DNA of 64,000 bases. It comes from Acinetobacter higginsii. GTDB taxonomy: Bacteria > Pseudomonadota > Gammaproteobacteria > Pseudomonadales > Moraxellaceae. The notes beneath the pieces were generated by a model. It had not been told where the DNA came from. It did no database searches and worked only from the letters and a program-made list of their open reading frames with translations. The first letter of the stretch is position 1, and each line of letters starts with the position of its first letter. Both the position numbers and the translations under genes were made by a program. Below are positions 1 to 9,753 of the stretch, one piece after another. The stretch covers positions 2,102,606 to 2,166,605 of the forward strand of contig NZ_KB850072.1 of assembly GCF_000369525.1 (NCBI RefSeq), in the 5' to 3' direction.

Positions 1-95
1 CATTCAGCCATTCAGCCATTCAGCCATTCAGCCATTCAGCCATTCAGCCATTCAGCCATTCAGCCATTCAGCCATTCAGCCATTCAGCCATTCAG
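1..95. repeat. 8-bp tandem repeat array (CATTCAGC)n
   Basis: Eleven perfect head-to-tail copies of CATTCAGC are followed by a partial twelfth (CATTCAG). The left end is cut by the window edge, so the true copy number is unknown. Because 8 is not a multiple of 3, all plus-strand frames are open and read the same eight-residue cycle (HSAIQPFS), while every minus-strand frame meets TGA. It could be an intergenic variable-number repeat or the 3' end of a plus-strand gene starting outside the window. Confidence 0.95.
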
Positions 96-191
96 GGCAT
101 CATAAATTAACAGGAGTATGCTGACCCACTTTAAAAAGACAACTCACACCTAAAATCAGACAATCTTGAAGAAAACGAAAGTAATAGACAT

Positions 192-221
192 AAAAAAGCT
201 TTGCCGAAGCAAAGCCTTTAA
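192..221 (-). terminator. Rho-independent terminator of the phosphate transporter gene
   Basis: Read on the minus strand, a GCTTTGC/GCAAAGC stem closed by a TTCG tetraloop is followed by a T-run. It lies about 30 bases past the stop codon of the phosphate transporter gene. Confidence 0.8.
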
Positions 222-249
222 ATTCTATCTTAAACTTAAGAATTCAAAA

Positions 250-1881
250 TTATGAAACGAACTGCAAGAACAACCAGTATAAACCGCCAGATAAGGCAAT
301 CGTTGCAGGCAAAGTAAAGATCCACGCAGAAAGAATCGTTCTAACTGTTGCGAAGTTTAAACCTGATTTATTGGCAACCATGGTACCTGCAACCGCACTG
401 TTTAACACGTGTGTGGTTGATACTGGCATACCCAAGCCATCTGCCGCAGCAATGGTACTCATCGCCACAAGCTCAGCAGACATGCCCTGACCATAAGTCA
501 TATGGTTCTTACCAATACGCTCACCAACAGTCACAACAATACGCTTCCAGCCCACCATGGTACCTAGACCAAGCGCCAGTGCAACTGCAACTTTCACCCA
601 GTTTGGAATGTATTGAAGGAATGAATCCAGGCTACTACGGTATTCTTTCACAACTTTAGCTTGGTCTTTATCCATTTCTGGCAAAGCTTCAGCTTTATCT
701 AAACGCTTAAACGTTGTGGTGCTTAAATACATGTCATTGCGGATTTCGCTAACAGCAGCCTCAGGAATTGCCTTAAGATCGCCATAGCCAGCAACACGTG
801 TACCCAAGTGTTCTGTCATACTTGCTAGCGCAGGCACAACTTCAGCAGTTTGTTCTTTGGTTTGGATATATTTAGTTAATACTTCACGCGCTTTCTCATC
901 TGTCAGCTCGTTTTGATTAACGTTTAAAACAGTTGCTGTTTTTGAAGAAAGCTGTTCAAAAGACTGTAAATGCTGCGCGTCTAAATTTTTGTTCAATGAA
1001 TAAGCCAATGGAACTAACCCGATCAAGATCAACATGATTAAACCCATGCCTTTTTGACCATCGTTTGAACCGTGTGCAAAACTCACACCTGTACAAGTAA
1101 AAATGAGAATTGCGCGAATCACTGGTGGTGGTGGCTTGTTACCTTCTGGTGGCTGAAACAGCTCCATTTGGCGTTTAAATACTTTCTTCACCAACAAGAA
1201 TAGAATTGCTGCAAATGCAAAACCAATTAATGGAGAGAATAATAATGCCTTACCAACTTTAATCACCTGATCCATATCAATACCACTACTGGTCGCACCA
1301 GCAGACGCATTTAAAATATGGTTCATGATGCCCACACCCAAAATCGAACCGATTAAGGTATGTGAACTTGATGCAGGAATCCCCAAAAACCACGTTCCTA
1401 AATTCCATAGGATTGCCGCGATTAATAATGCAAAAACCATCGCAAAGCCAGCGCCGCTGCCGACATTCATGATCATTTCTACAGGGAGTAATGCAATAAT
1501 ACCGTATGCAACCGCACCACTCGCCACCATAACCCCAAGGAAGTTACAGAAGCCAGCCCACATCACTGCTGCTGGAGCAGGTAATGCATTGGTATAAATA
1601 ACCGTCGCTACAGCATTCGCCGTATCGTGAAAACCATTTACAAATTCAAAGCCTAAAGCAATGAAAAGTGCCGTCGATAAAAGAATAACTGAATATAAAC
1701 TTAAAGGCGGTACATGTGCCAAATCAGCACTGAGCTGAAAACCGATATAAATCAGTGTTGCAACAATAATTGTCAAAAACACCGGCATAAAGAATTTCGG
1801 TGTTGGTACATGTACATTCGTCGATTTTGCCTGAGAGCTGGCAAGCGGTGAATCCGAAACAGGAGGAAGATTAGAATTCAT
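250..1881 (-). CDS. pit: PiT-family inorganic phosphate transporter
   Basis: An inner-membrane carrier that imports inorganic phosphate (or metal-phosphate) with a cation gradient. Both PiT signature halves are visible: FEFVNGFHDTANAV near residues 78-91 and FAHGSNDGQKGMG near residues 269-281. Each lies in a block of hydrophobic segments, with a hydrophilic loop of about 130 residues between them and a final membrane block. I chose the ATG at 1881 (543 residues). The longer frame to 1968 begins with TTG and would add 29 non-conserved residues across a Pho-box-like site. No clear Shine-Dalgarno is seen at either start. The gene is monocistronic with its own terminator, and the upstream Pho-box half-sites suggest PhoB control. 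Confidence 0.92.
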   Translation of the reverse strand: MNSNLPPVSDSPLASSQAKSTNVHVPTPKFFMPVFLTIIVATLIYIGFQLSADLAHVPPLSLYSVILLSTALFIALGFEFVNGFHDTANAVATVIYTNALPAPAAVMWAGFCNFLGVMVASGAVAYGIIALLPVEMIMNVGSGAGFAMVFALLIAAILWNLGTWFLGIPASSSHTLIGSILGVGIMNHILNASAGATSSGIDMDQVIKVGKALLFSPLIGFAFAAILFLLVKKVFKRQMELFQPPEGNKPPPPVIRAILIFTCTGVSFAHGSNDGQKGMGLIMLILIGLVPLAYSLNKNLDAQHLQSFEQLSSKTATVLNVNQNELTDEKAREVLTKYIQTKEQTAEVVPALASMTEHLGTRVAGYGDLKAIPEAAVSEIRNDMYLSTTTFKRLDKAEALPEMDKDQAKVVKEYRSSLDSFLQYIPNWVKVAVALALGLGTMVGWKRIVVTVGERIGKNHMTYGQGMSAELVAMSTIAAADGLGMPVSTTHVLNSAVAGTMVANKSGLNFATVRTILSAWIFTLPATIALSGGLYWLFLQFVS

Positions 1882-1929
1882 GTAGACGGTTAGAGGATAA
1901 TAAAATCCCCTGTATTGTTTAATTAAATT

Positions 1930-1947
1930 ATGACAATTATATGACAA
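1930..1947 (-). promoter_or_regulatory. Pho box upstream of pit
   Basis: On the minus strand two perfect TTGTCAT half-sites are separated by the 4-base AT spacer ATAA. This is the 7-4-7 layout of a PhoB site. It ends about 49 bases upstream of the preferred pit start codon. Confidence 0.7.
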
Positions 1948-2177
1948 AGGACTGTCACATAAAGCCAAAATTTCATGTTTTCATCACATTTTTTTGTATT
2001 TTCTTGCGATAAACCCGCTCCGACATTTACTTTAATCAATAAAAAACAATGCATTATAAAACTAAAAACAGCGATAGAACTGTTTGTCTGATTTTGCAAC
2101 AAACGCTACGAAATATGACATTAGACTGTCACATTTCGAACTGGATGTTTTCTTTTTAAGCATTATTCAATTCAATT

Positions 2178-2206
2178 GTGACAACTTCATGAACATTTTA
2201 TGACAT
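2178..2206 (-). promoter_or_regulatory. Second Pho-box-like array, three half-sites
   Basis: On the minus strand, ATGTCAT, TGTTCAT and TTGTCAC follow each other at exact 11-base periodicity (7-4-7-4-7). It is about 300 bases upstream of pit and about 115 bases upstream of metH, so its target promoter is uncertain. Confidence 0.5.
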
Positions 2207-2319
2207 TTTCTAAGTGACCCGATGAATCACTGTTCAAGCTTGCTGAAAATACGCGCTTTGACCTAGCTTCTGTTACAATGCCCCTGCTTTTTATCTTGAT
2301 CATCAACTGGGGTTTCTGA

Positions 2320-5300
2320 ATGTCCACGCTTACCACCCTACAATCACTTCTTACCCAACGCATCCTGATTATTGATGGTGCAATGGGAACCATGATTCAA
2401 CGCCATAAACTAGAAGAAGAAGATTATCGTGGTGAACGTTTTGCAGATTGGGCATCAGACCTTAAAGGCAATAATGACTTATTGGTTTTAACCCAACCAC
2501 AGATTATTCAAGGCATCCATGAAGCTTATTTGGATGCAGGCGCAGATATTATTGAAACCAACAGCTTTAACGGCACCCGTGTTTCAATGTCGGATTATCA
2601 CATGGAAGACCTTGTTCCAGAGATTAACCGTGAAGCGGCGCGCTTAGCCAAAGCAGCATGTGAAAAATATTCAACCCCAGAGAAACCGCGTTTTGTTGCA
2701 GGCGTACTTGGCCCTACCTCACGTACCTGTTCGATTTCACCGAATGTGAACGACCCTGCATTCCGTAATATTACATTTGATGAATTAAAAGAAAATTATA
2801 TTGAAGCTGCCCACGCCTTGATTGAAGGTGGTGCAGACATTCTCCTGATCGAAACCGTATTTGATACTTTGAACTGTAAAGCTGCGATCTTCGCAGTCAA
2901 AGAAGTATTCAAGCAAATTGGTCATGAGCTGCCATTGATGATTTCAGGTACCATTACCGATGCGTCTGGTCGTACTTTAACGGGCCAAACTGCAGAAGCG
3001 TTCTGGAACTCGGTGCGTCACGGTGATTTACTCTCAATCGGTTTTAACTGTGCCTTGGGTGCAGACGCGATGCGTCCACACGTGAAAACCATTGCGGATG
3101 TTGCAGATACCTATGTTTCTGCCCATCCAAACGCAGGTTTACCAAATGCCTTTGGTGAATATGATGAAACCCCTGAACAAACTGCAGCTTTCATTAAAGA
3201 ATTTGCTGAAAGTGGTTTAATCAATATTACCGGTGGTTGCTGTGGTACCACACCTGACCATATCCGTGCCATTTATAATGCCGTTAAAGATATTCAGCCA
3301 CGCCAAGTACCTGAAACTGTTCCTGCTTGTCGTTTAAGTGGTTTAGAACCATTTAACATTGATGAAAACTCTCTATTCGTTAACGTCGGTGAACGTACCA
3401 ACGTCACGGGTTCAAAAAAATTCCTGCGTCTTATCCGTGAAGAAAAGTTTGCCGAAGCTTTGGAAGTAGCTCAGCAACAGGTTGAAGCGGGTGCACAGAT
3501 CATCGATATCAACATGGATGAAGGCATGCTGGATTCGCAAAATGCGATGGTGCATTTCCTGAATCTAGTGACATCTGAGCCAGATATCTCTCGTGTGCCA
3601 ATCATGATTGACTCGTCAAAATGGGAAATCATTGAAGCAGGTTTAAAGTGTGTACAAGGTAAACCTGTTGTTAACTCAATTTCATTGAAAGAGGGTTATG
3701 ACGAGTTTGTTGAAAAAGCTCGCCTATGCCGTCAGTACGGTGCTGCGATTATTGTGATGGCCTTTGATGAAACAGGTCAGGCCGATACTGCTGCACGTAA
3801 ACGTGAAATCTGTAAACGTTCTTATGATGTTTTAGTCAATGAAGTGGGCTTCCCTGCTGAAGATATTATTTTTGACCCGAACGTATTTGCCGTGGCAACA
3901 GGGATCGAAGAACACAACAACTATGGCGTCGACTTTATTGAAGCTACGGGCTGGATCAAACAGAACTTGCCACATGCCATGATTTCAGGCGGTGTCTCTA
4001 ACGTATCCTTCTCCTTCCGTGGTAATGAGCCTGTCCGTGAAGCGATTCACTCAGTATTCCTTTACCATGCCATCAAACAAGGCATGACTATGGGGATCGT
4101 GAACGCTGGTCAAATGGCGATTTACGACGATATTCCAAAAGAACTAAAAGATGCGGTTGAAGATGTTGTTCTGAACCAAAACCAAGGTGAATCAGGTCAA
4201 AACGCCACAGAAAAACTGCTTGAAGTGGCAGAGAAGTTCCGTGGTCATAGTGGCGCGCAACGTGAAGCTGAAAACCTTGAATGGCGCAACGAGTCGGTAG
4301 AAAAACGTCTCGAATATGCCTTAGTTAAAGGTATCACTACCTATATTGATGAAGATACCGAAGAAGCACGTTTAAAAGCCAAGCGTCCACTCGATGTAAT
4401 TGAAGGTGCATTGATGGATGGCATGAACGTGGTCGGTGACCTATTTGGTTCAGGTAAAATGTTCCTGCCACAAGTGGTGAAATCTGCACGTGTGATGAAA
4501 CAAGCTGTAGCTTGGCTAAATCCATACATCGAAGCTGAAAAAACCGGTAGCCAGTCTAAAGGTAAAGTATTGATGGCGACCGTAAAAGGTGACGTACACG
4601 ATATTGGTAAAAATATCGTGGGCGTGGTCTTGGGTTGTAATGGTTATGACATCGTTGACCTTGGCGTGATGGTACCAGCAGAAAAAATCCTGCAAACTGC
4701 GATTGATGAGAAATGCGACATCATCGGTTTGTCAGGTTTGATCACTCCATCTTTGGATGAAATGGTGTTTGTTGCGAAAGAAATGCAACGTAAAGGCTTT
4801 GACATTCCGCTGTTAATTGGTGGTGCAACCACATCGAAAGCCCATACTGCGGTGAAGATTGATCCTCAGTATCAAAATGATGCAGTGATCTATGTGGCTG
4901 ATGCTTCCCGTGCGGTTGGTGTTGCAACCACCCTACTCTCGAAAGAAATGCGTGGCAACTTTATTGCAGAACATCGTGCTGAATATGCCAAGATTCGTGA
5001 GCGTTTAGCCAATAAGCAACCGAAAGCAGCCAAGCTCAGCTATGCCGAATCAATTGAAAATGGTTTCAAGGTGGATGATAACTATGTGCCACCGATTCCA
5101 AATAGTTTAGGTACGCAAGTCATTACCAATTATCCATTGGCGACCTTGGTTGAGTACTTTGACTGGACACCATTCTTTATCTCTTGGAGCTTGGCGGGTA
5201 AATTCCCGAAAATCCTAACAGATGAAGTGGTCGGTGAAGCAGCCACTGATTTATATAACCAAGCACAAGCGATGCTAAAAGACATTATCGAGAATAATCG

Positions 5301-6006
5301 TTTTGATGCACGTGCTGTTTTTGGTTTATACCCTGCACAGCGTACCGGTGCGGATACCGTGAGTGTGTTTGATGAATCTGGTCAAAAGGTTACGCATACC
5401 TTTGAGCATATTCGTCAGCAATCTGACAAAGTCACAGGCAAACCGAATTTATCTTTAGCGGACTTTATTAGCACTTCTAAAGACAATACCGATTATCTCG
5501 GTGGTTTCACTGTATCGATCTTTGGTGCTGAAGAATTGGCAAATGAATATAAAGCTAAAGGCGATGATTACTCAGCAATCTTGGTTCAGTCTTTGGCCGA
5601 TCGTTTTGCCGAAGCTTTTGCTGAGCATTTGCATGAGCGTATCCGTAAAGAATTCTGGGGTTATAAAGCCGATGAAACTTTGGGTAATGAAGAATTAATC
5701 AAAGAGAAGTATGTCGGTATTCGTCCTGCACCAGGTTATCCTGCTTGCCCAGAGCATTCTGAAAAGGCTGTGTTATTTGATTGGTTAGGTTCAGAAGCGA
5801 AAATCGGTACCAAATTGACTGAACACTTTGCGATGATGCCACCTTCTTCTGTGAGTGGTTTCTATTATTCTCATCCTGAAAGTGAATACTTCAACGTAGG
5901 CAAGATTTCTCAAGATCAGCTTGAGGATTATGCAAAGCGTAAAGGTTGGACATTGGATGAAGCGAAGCGTTGGTTAGCGCCGAATTTAGATGATTCGATT
6001 GCGTAA
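2320..6006 (+). CDS. metH: Cobalamin-dependent methionine synthase
   Basis: Transfers the methyl group of 5-methyltetrahydrofolate to homocysteine through cobalamin, making methionine in the cytosol. The 1228-residue length matches full-length four-module MetH. The homocysteine module (about 1-325) has the zinc cysteines C244 (GFNCALG) and C307/C308 (GGCCGT). The pterin-binding module follows at about 355-620. The B12 module carries the DxHxxG motif (D758, H760) that supplies the lower cobalt ligand. The C-terminal AdoMet-dependent reactivation domain contains [15 protein letters not shown]. The gene appears intact and monocistronic with a strong terminator. The ATG at 2320 aligns with the expected N-terminus. 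Confidence 0.98.
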   Translation: MSTLTTLQSLLTQRILIIDGAMGTMIQRHKLEEEDYRGERFADWASDLKGNNDLLVLTQPQIIQGIHEAYLDAGADIIETNSFNGTRVSMSDYHMEDLVPEINREAARLAKAACEKYSTPEKPRFVAGVLGPTSRTCSISPNVNDPAFRNITFDELKENYIEAAHALIEGGADILLIETVFDTLNCKAAIFAVKEVFKQIGHELPLMISGTITDASGRTLTGQTAEAFWNSVRHGDLLSIGFNCALGADAMRPHVKTIADVADTYVSAHPNAGLPNAFGEYDETPEQTAAFIKEFAESGLINITGGCCGTTPDHIRAIYNAVKDIQPRQVPETVPACRLSGLEPFNIDENSLFVNVGERTNVTGSKKFLRLIREEKFAEALEVAQQQVEAGAQIIDINMDEGMLDSQNAMVHFLNLVTSEPDISRVPIMIDSSKWEIIEAGLKCVQGKPVVNSISLKEGYDEFVEKARLCRQYGAAIIVMAFDETGQADTAARKREICKRSYDVLVNEVGFPAEDIIFDPNVFAVATGIEEHNNYGVDFIEATGWIKQNLPHAMISGGVSNVSFSFRGNEPVREAIHSVFLYHAIKQGMTMGIVNAGQMAIYDDIPKELKDAVEDVVLNQNQGESGQNATEKLLEVAEKFRGHSGAQREAENLEWRNESVEKRLEYALVKGITTYIDEDTEEARLKAKRPLDVIEGALMDGMNVVGDLFGSGKMFLPQVVKSARVMKQAVAWLNPYIEAEKTGSQSKGKVLMATVKGDVHDIGKNIVGVVLGCNGYDIVDLGVMVPAEKILQTAIDEKCDIIGLSGLITPSLDEMVFVAKEMQRKGFDIPLLIGGATTSKAHTAVKIDPQYQNDAVIYVADASRAVGVATTLLSKEMRGNFIAEHRAEYAKIRERLANKQPKAAKLSYAESIENGFKVDDNYVPPIPNSLGTQVITNYPLATLVEYFDWTPFFISWSLAGKFPKILTDEVVGEAATDLYNQAQAMLKDIIENNRFDARAVFGLYPAQRTGADTVSVFDESGQKVTHTFEHIRQQSDKVTGKPNLSLADFISTSKDNTDYLGGFTVSIFGAEELANEYKAKGDDYSAILVQSLADRFAEAFAEHLHERIRKEFWGYKADETLGNEELIKEKYVGIRPAPGYPACPEHSEKAVLFDWLGSEAKIGTKLTEHFAMMPPSSVSGFYYSHPESEYFNVGKISQDQLEDYAKRKGWTLDEAKRWLAPNLDDSIA

Positions 6007-6017
6007 GTGATCAAAAG

Positions 6018-6044
6018 AATCCCCTCAATTGAGGGGATTTTTAT
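6018..6044 (+). terminator. Rho-independent terminator of metH
   Basis: A perfect 9-bp stem AATCCCCTC/GAGGGGATT with an AATT loop is followed by a T-run, 12 bases after the metH stop codon. Confidence 0.92.
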
Positions 6045-6190
6045 ATGATCCAAAAGCAAAGATTGTTTACCAAAGACATCCGTTTCTACATAGATCTTGC
6101 TCGCGAATAAAACTATTTTTTGAAATTAATCCTATCAATGCTTAATTTCTAGATTTCAAAAAGTTGTAGTAAAATTTAATATAAATAGAA

Positions 6191-6775
6191 TTGACCAGCA
6201 TCAAATTTCAAATGACTATAGGTTTTAGATTAAATGAAAAAAAGAAAAGGAATTTAGCAACAATCATTGCTTTAATCTTTACAGCATTCCTTCTTCTTAT
6301 ATTAGCTTTAAGTGTTTATGAACTTCTCACACCAAAGAAGATAATTAAAGTAATGCCTTATCAGCATCTGGAAACAGATAAAAGCATGAATTATGAATTC
6401 AGCATTAAAAAGTTTAATAAGTTAGATACGATATTTATCACTGAAAATCAAAAAAGAATTTATCTTTTTGACTGTTCAAATTATTTGGAAACTATCTGCA
6501 GCCATGATCAAGACCAAGTTTTCAACTATCAAATCAAAACGGCAGATATTATAAAAATAAACGATAGGTTTATGATCAAAGATATGACTTGGGTCGACGC
6601 TGTAAATAAAAAGCAATTTCAACATACATTGGCAGACCACCAGCTCATGAAATTATATGAAGCTAAAAGCAACGTCTCCTATGTAGCTATAGCTGTCTTC
6701 TTATTGTTGAGTTGCGGAGGGCTTTTTATGATCTTTTGGGGCCATATTTATCAATTTATTTTAAAAAAAATTTAA
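6191..6775 (+). CDS. Hypothetical protein with two membrane segments
   Basis: I do not recognise a family. The protein is Lys-rich at the N-terminus, then has a hydrophobic segment (about residues 23-45), a region of about 110 polar residues likely outside the cytoplasm, and a second hydrophobic segment near the C-terminus (about 163-190). It contains a possible disulfide pair (FDCSNYLETIC). The frame opens with TTG; an ATG eight codons in (6212, 187 residues) is an equally plausible start, and neither has a clear Shine-Dalgarno. It is AT-richer than its neighbours and stands alone, which may mean an accessory gene. Confidence 0.6.
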   Translation: MTSIKFQMTIGFRLNEKKKRNLATIIALIFTAFLLLILALSVYELLTPKKIIKVMPYQHLETDKSMNYEFSIKKFNKLDTIFITENQKRIYLFDCSNYLETICSHDQDQVFNYQIKTADIIKINDRFMIKDMTWVDAVNKKQFQHTLADHQLMKLYEAKSNVSYVAIAVFLLLSCGGLFMIFWGHIYQFILKKI

Positions 6776-6876
6776 CTCTCTCTAACTTGCTTTTCCAGCC
6801 CCTAAAATACATTTTAAATTGGCTAAACTGCTATATTTCAGCGACTGGTTTATTTTTATACTTACTCTTGTCAAAA

Positions 6877-7347
6877 CTAACAATCATCAAAGAACAATTT
6901 ATATTTTAAAAGTTTTCCATTTTTAAAGACAAACGTTATTGAATCATTTCCACTTTCGGCAAGCCCACTATAAACAACATTCTTGTTTTCAGCGTCCATC
7001 CACAATTCATATTTTTTAAATTGTTGCATAAAAGTCTTTTGATCTATCCCACCACGAATTTTTTGTCCATGAAACACTAGCGCATTGTTCTGACTTAAAT
7101 AAACCTCTTTAATGACACCCGTGTCTAAAAGTTTAAAACTGCCATAATCATATTCATCAGGAAAATAGCCACCATTACACTCATCTGGTTTTCCTTTAAT
7201 GACGCTTTTCGGCTTAGCTAATGAGCGTATTGGTACTTCCCAATTATTGTAAGTTTTACCCTGAATAACAGGTTGAACAAATGGGGCTGCAAACAATGAC
7301 TGTGAAGCCATAAACGTCAATACAAAACCCAATATTTTATTTTTCAT
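6877..7347 (-). CDS. Hypothetical secreted protein
   Basis: No family is recognised. The N-terminus is a clear Sec signal peptide (MKNKILGFVLTFMASQSLFA, cleavage probably after SLFA-AP), so the mature protein of about 135 residues should be periplasmic or exported. Two cysteines (CNGGYF and the terminal DDC) could form a disulfide. The gene is convergent with the preceding membrane-protein gene and separate from the downstream glutaminase. Its function is unknown. Confidence 0.7.
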   Translation of the reverse strand: MKNKILGFVLTFMASQSLFAAPFVQPVIQGKTYNNWEVPIRSLAKPKSVIKGKPDECNGGYFPDEYDYGSFKLLDTGVIKEVYLSQNNALVFHGQKIRGGIDQKTFMQQFKKYELWMDAENKNVVYSGLAESGNDSITFVFKNGKLLKYKLFFDDC

Positions 7348-7465
7348 TTTAGATATTCTTCAAAAACTAATCGGCTCATTATAAATACAATTTAAATTAA
7401 ATTCCCCCCCATAAAATAAAATTCATCCGACTATATTGAGCACAATCTATAAATGCTATTTAGAA

Positions 7466-7486
7466 CCTATATCATTTCAATATAGG
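7466..7486 (-). terminator. Possible hairpin terminator after glutaminase
   Basis: A perfect 7-bp inverted repeat CCTATAT/ATATAGG lies just past the glutaminase stop. No T-run follows, so the assignment is weak. Confidence 0.35.
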
Positions 7487-7496
7487 CTCTCTACAC

Positions 7497-8780
7497 CTAC
7501 AGCTCTTTATGTTTCTCAATCAAATCTTCAAGATTCTGATAAACATGCAAGACTCGATCTTTATGCGTTCGCGCATGATCCAAACGCTGCTCAGGGTCAA
7601 CTAAAAGCAAAGTGTGCCCATCATCGATCAAACGATCAATGCCTTCCAGAAACATCCGTTTCCCGACATCATGAATCAAGGAAATCTGAGTTAAATCAAT
7701 CACAATAGAACTTTTATTGACAGGCTCACATTGCAAGGTCCGTAACAACATTTCCGCTTCAGTAAATTTCAATACACCGCGAAGTACATAGACACTCAAA
7801 GAAGCATCTTTTCCAGTGCGATAATGACTCTGCACAATGGTTTGTGCGGAAGGTGTGCCTTCCATCAAATGCAAGCCCATATCACGAGAGAGTCGCTCCA
7901 AGATATCTATGCCGCGTACACTATTGCCATGTTCATCGAGTCGAGGAGAAAAAGCCGCTATGCTGACCTGACCGGGTAACACGCCCAAGATTCCGCCAGC
8001 GACACCACTTTTGGCAGGAATACCAACCGTTGTGAGCCAATCCCCCGCGGCATCGTACATACCGCAGCTCATCATCACGCTCAGAACTTGACGTACCACA
8101 GCACGATTCAATAAGCGTTTTCCAGTTTTAGGATCAACCCCACCATTGGCAAAAACACTGCCCATCCGCACCAAATCTTTAACCGTCACCAAGATCGCGC
8201 ACTGGCGAATATAGCCATTCACAATATCAACAGGATCAGTTTCCAAAATCCCAACCGTACGTAACATATAACCAATTGAGAGATTGCGATAAGCCGTTTT
8301 CACCTCGGATTCATATACAGCATCATCAAATTGCAGTTCACGTCCTGCCAACTCGCTCATAAATCGACGTAAAATTTCTACGCCTGATAAGTCTTCTTTG
8401 ACAGGAATCAATGAATGCGTAGTGATGGCACCCGAATTAATCATCGGATTTTTAGGACGGCGATCTTTACCCAGTGAAATTTCATTAAACGCCTCGCCCG
8501 ATGGTTCAACACCGACTTTTTCTAATACCGCATCAATACCAAGCTGTTGCAGCACATAGGCATAAGTAAACGGTTTAGACATCGACTGAATGGTGAATTC
8601 AATTTCATCATCCCCAACGGAATAAATTTCACCATCAACAGTTGACAAGGCCAGCGCTAATCGGTTGGGATTGGCGTTGGCTAACTCAGGAATATAATCA
8701 GCGAGATGTCCACTGTTATCGATATCACAGGCATCAATCACATGCGCCAAATAATCAGGAAGTGGAGTTTTCATGGTCAT
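7497..8780 (-). CDS. glsA: Glutaminase A with C-terminal STAS domain
   Basis: Hydrolyses glutamine to glutamate and ammonia through a serine-dependent beta-lactamase-like fold. Residues about 1-305 are the glutaminase domain, with the SxxK motif S66-M-S-K69, the substrate Asn loop NPMINSGAI near residue 117, and a GVAGGILGVLPG segment. Residues about 312-427 form a STAS-like domain (VLRGVLKF, then VIDLTQISLIHDVGKRM, then HTLLLVDPE). This makes the protein about 115 residues longer than minimal bacterial glutaminases of about 310. STAS domains usually bind a ligand or a partner, so allosteric control is an inference. The start MTMKTP has a second in-frame ATG two codons on. Confidence 0.93.
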   Translation of the reverse strand: MTMKTPLPDYLAHVIDACDIDNSGHLADYIPELANANPNRLALALSTVDGEIYSVGDDEIEFTIQSMSKPFTYAYVLQQLGIDAVLEKVGVEPSGEAFNEISLGKDRRPKNPMINSGAITTHSLIPVKEDLSGVEILRRFMSELAGRELQFDDAVYESEVKTAYRNLSIGYMLRTVGILETDPVDIVNGYIRQCAILVTVKDLVRMGSVFANGGVDPKTGKRLLNRAVVRQVLSVMMSCGMYDAAGDWLTTVGIPAKSGVAGGILGVLPGQVSIAAFSPRLDEHGNSVRGIDILERLSRDMGLHLMEGTPSAQTIVQSHYRTGKDASLSVYVLRGVLKFTEAEMLLRTLQCEPVNKSSIVIDLTQISLIHDVGKRMFLEGIDRLIDDGHTLLLVDPEQRLDHARTHKDRVLHVYQNLEDLIEKHKEL

Positions 8781-8890
8781 CTAGCCTTTAAATGTTTCAA
8801 GTTTTAATTTAGATAAGCGCTTATAGTACAGAGGACTGATCCTATTAAAATTATAGCTTTTGTAATGATTTTATGAGCTTACATGCACAA

Positions 8891-9373
8891 CTAACTCAAA
8901 CGTTCAACAAATAATATTCCATCCAGATGATCCACCTCATGCTGAACAATTCGTGCAGGGAAACCCTCAAAAGCGGTTTCAATCACTTCACCTTGTAAGG
9001 TGTAGTAACGTACTTTTATCGCTTGCGCCCGTTCGACCTGTCCACGCTCATCTGGCACACTTAAACAGCCTTCCTCACCTAAGCAAGACTCTTGAGAAAA
9101 TGCCAAAATCTCTGGATTGACCATGACCACGGCATCCATTTCAGGTGCATCGGGATAACGTGGATTCGGACGAGATGCCACAATAATTAAGCGTTTAGAA
9201 ATATAAACTTGTGGTGCTGCAATCCCAACCCCATTGCGCTCCAACATGGTCGCATGCATGGCAGATGCCAATTGCAATAACCACTCACTATTAAATTCCC
9301 CGTTTGCGACAGCTGCCGCTTTAATTTTTAAAACTTCTTCACCACGTTGTGCTACAGGTAGAATTACACTCAT
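8891..9373 (-). CDS. def: Peptide deformylase
   Basis: Removes the formyl group from the N-terminal methionine of new proteins. All three family motifs are present: GVGIAAPQ (residues 48-55), EGCLS with metal ligand C103, and QHEVDH with ligands H145 and H149 and catalytic E146. At 160 residues it is a normal compact deformylase. It stands alone, not beside fmt as the housekeeping def usually does, so it is probably a paralogue. That context argument cannot be settled inside this window. Confidence 0.95.
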   Translation of the reverse strand: MSVILPVAQRGEEVLKIKAAAVANGEFNSEWLLQLASAMHATMLERNGVGIAAPQVYISKRLIIVASRPNPRYPDAPEMDAVVMVNPEILAFSQESCLGEEGCLSVPDERGQVERAQAIKVRYYTLQGEVIETAFEGFPARIVQHEVDHLDGILFVERLS

Positions 9374-9493
9374 CCCACGCCCTTATCATTGTTTTGACCA
9401 ATTAGTGAATATTATCGTATTGGATATTTTATCGCGTTACCATAATTTTCATTTAAGAATCTTGTCATAATATATTCGCGAAAAAAATAACGC

Positions 9494-9709
9494 ATGGCAA
9501 AGCACATGAATGCAACTCAACTGTTTCTAGGTGTCATCTTTAGCTCAATTGGCTTAGGCTATTTCATGTATGGAAAAAAGCAGAAAATGACCGTGCCTTT
9601 GGTCTGTGGTTTAGTCTTGATGCTCTTTACCTATTTTATCGATAGTACGGCGATAATCAGTGTGATTGGTATCATCCTTTCAATCCTCCCCTATTTTCTG
9701 CGCTTCTAA
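9494..9709 (+). CDS. Small two-helix membrane protein
   Basis: A 71-residue protein made almost entirely of two hydrophobic hairpins: about residues 8-24 ending in GKKQK, and about 32-70. The charge pattern is that of a small inner-membrane protein. No function is known to me. The gene is divergent from def, begins at ATG 9494 with no strong ribosome site, and ends just before a bidirectional terminator. Confidence 0.65.
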   Translation: MAKHMNATQLFLGVIFSSIGLGYFMYGKKQKMTVPLVCGLVLMLFTYFIDSTAIISVIGIILSILPYFLRF

Positions 9710-9718
9710 AAACAAAAA

Positions 9719-9742
9719 ACTCCCCAAATGGAGAGCTTTCTT
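9719..9742. terminator. Bidirectional terminator between convergent genes
   Basis: A 6-bp stem (CTCTCC/GGGGAG with one G-T pair on the minus strand) and an ATTT loop are followed by TTTTTTG on the minus strand; a weaker T-rich tract follows on the plus strand. Confidence 0.65.
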
Positions 9743-9753
9743 TTCTACAAAAA

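Larger units (their letters stand above)
1882..2319. other. Intergenic region between pit and metH with Pho-box-like half-sites
   Basis: This 438-base gap separates the divergent pit and metH genes. It holds no convincing gene. It contains two clusters of direct-repeat PhoB half-sites read on the minus strand (1930-1947 and 2178-2206), plus isolated TGTCAC/TGACAT half-sites near 1952-1958 and 2115-2132. I see no cobalamin riboswitch fold ahead of metH. Confidence 0.7.

Noticed and set aside
1..95. CRISPR-like array
   Set aside because: The units are 8 bp with no spacers; it is a plain tandem repeat.
1969..2319. Cobalamin or SAM riboswitch ahead of metH
   Set aside because: The leader is short and lacks a recognisable B12-box or SAM-box fold; MetH genes often have none.
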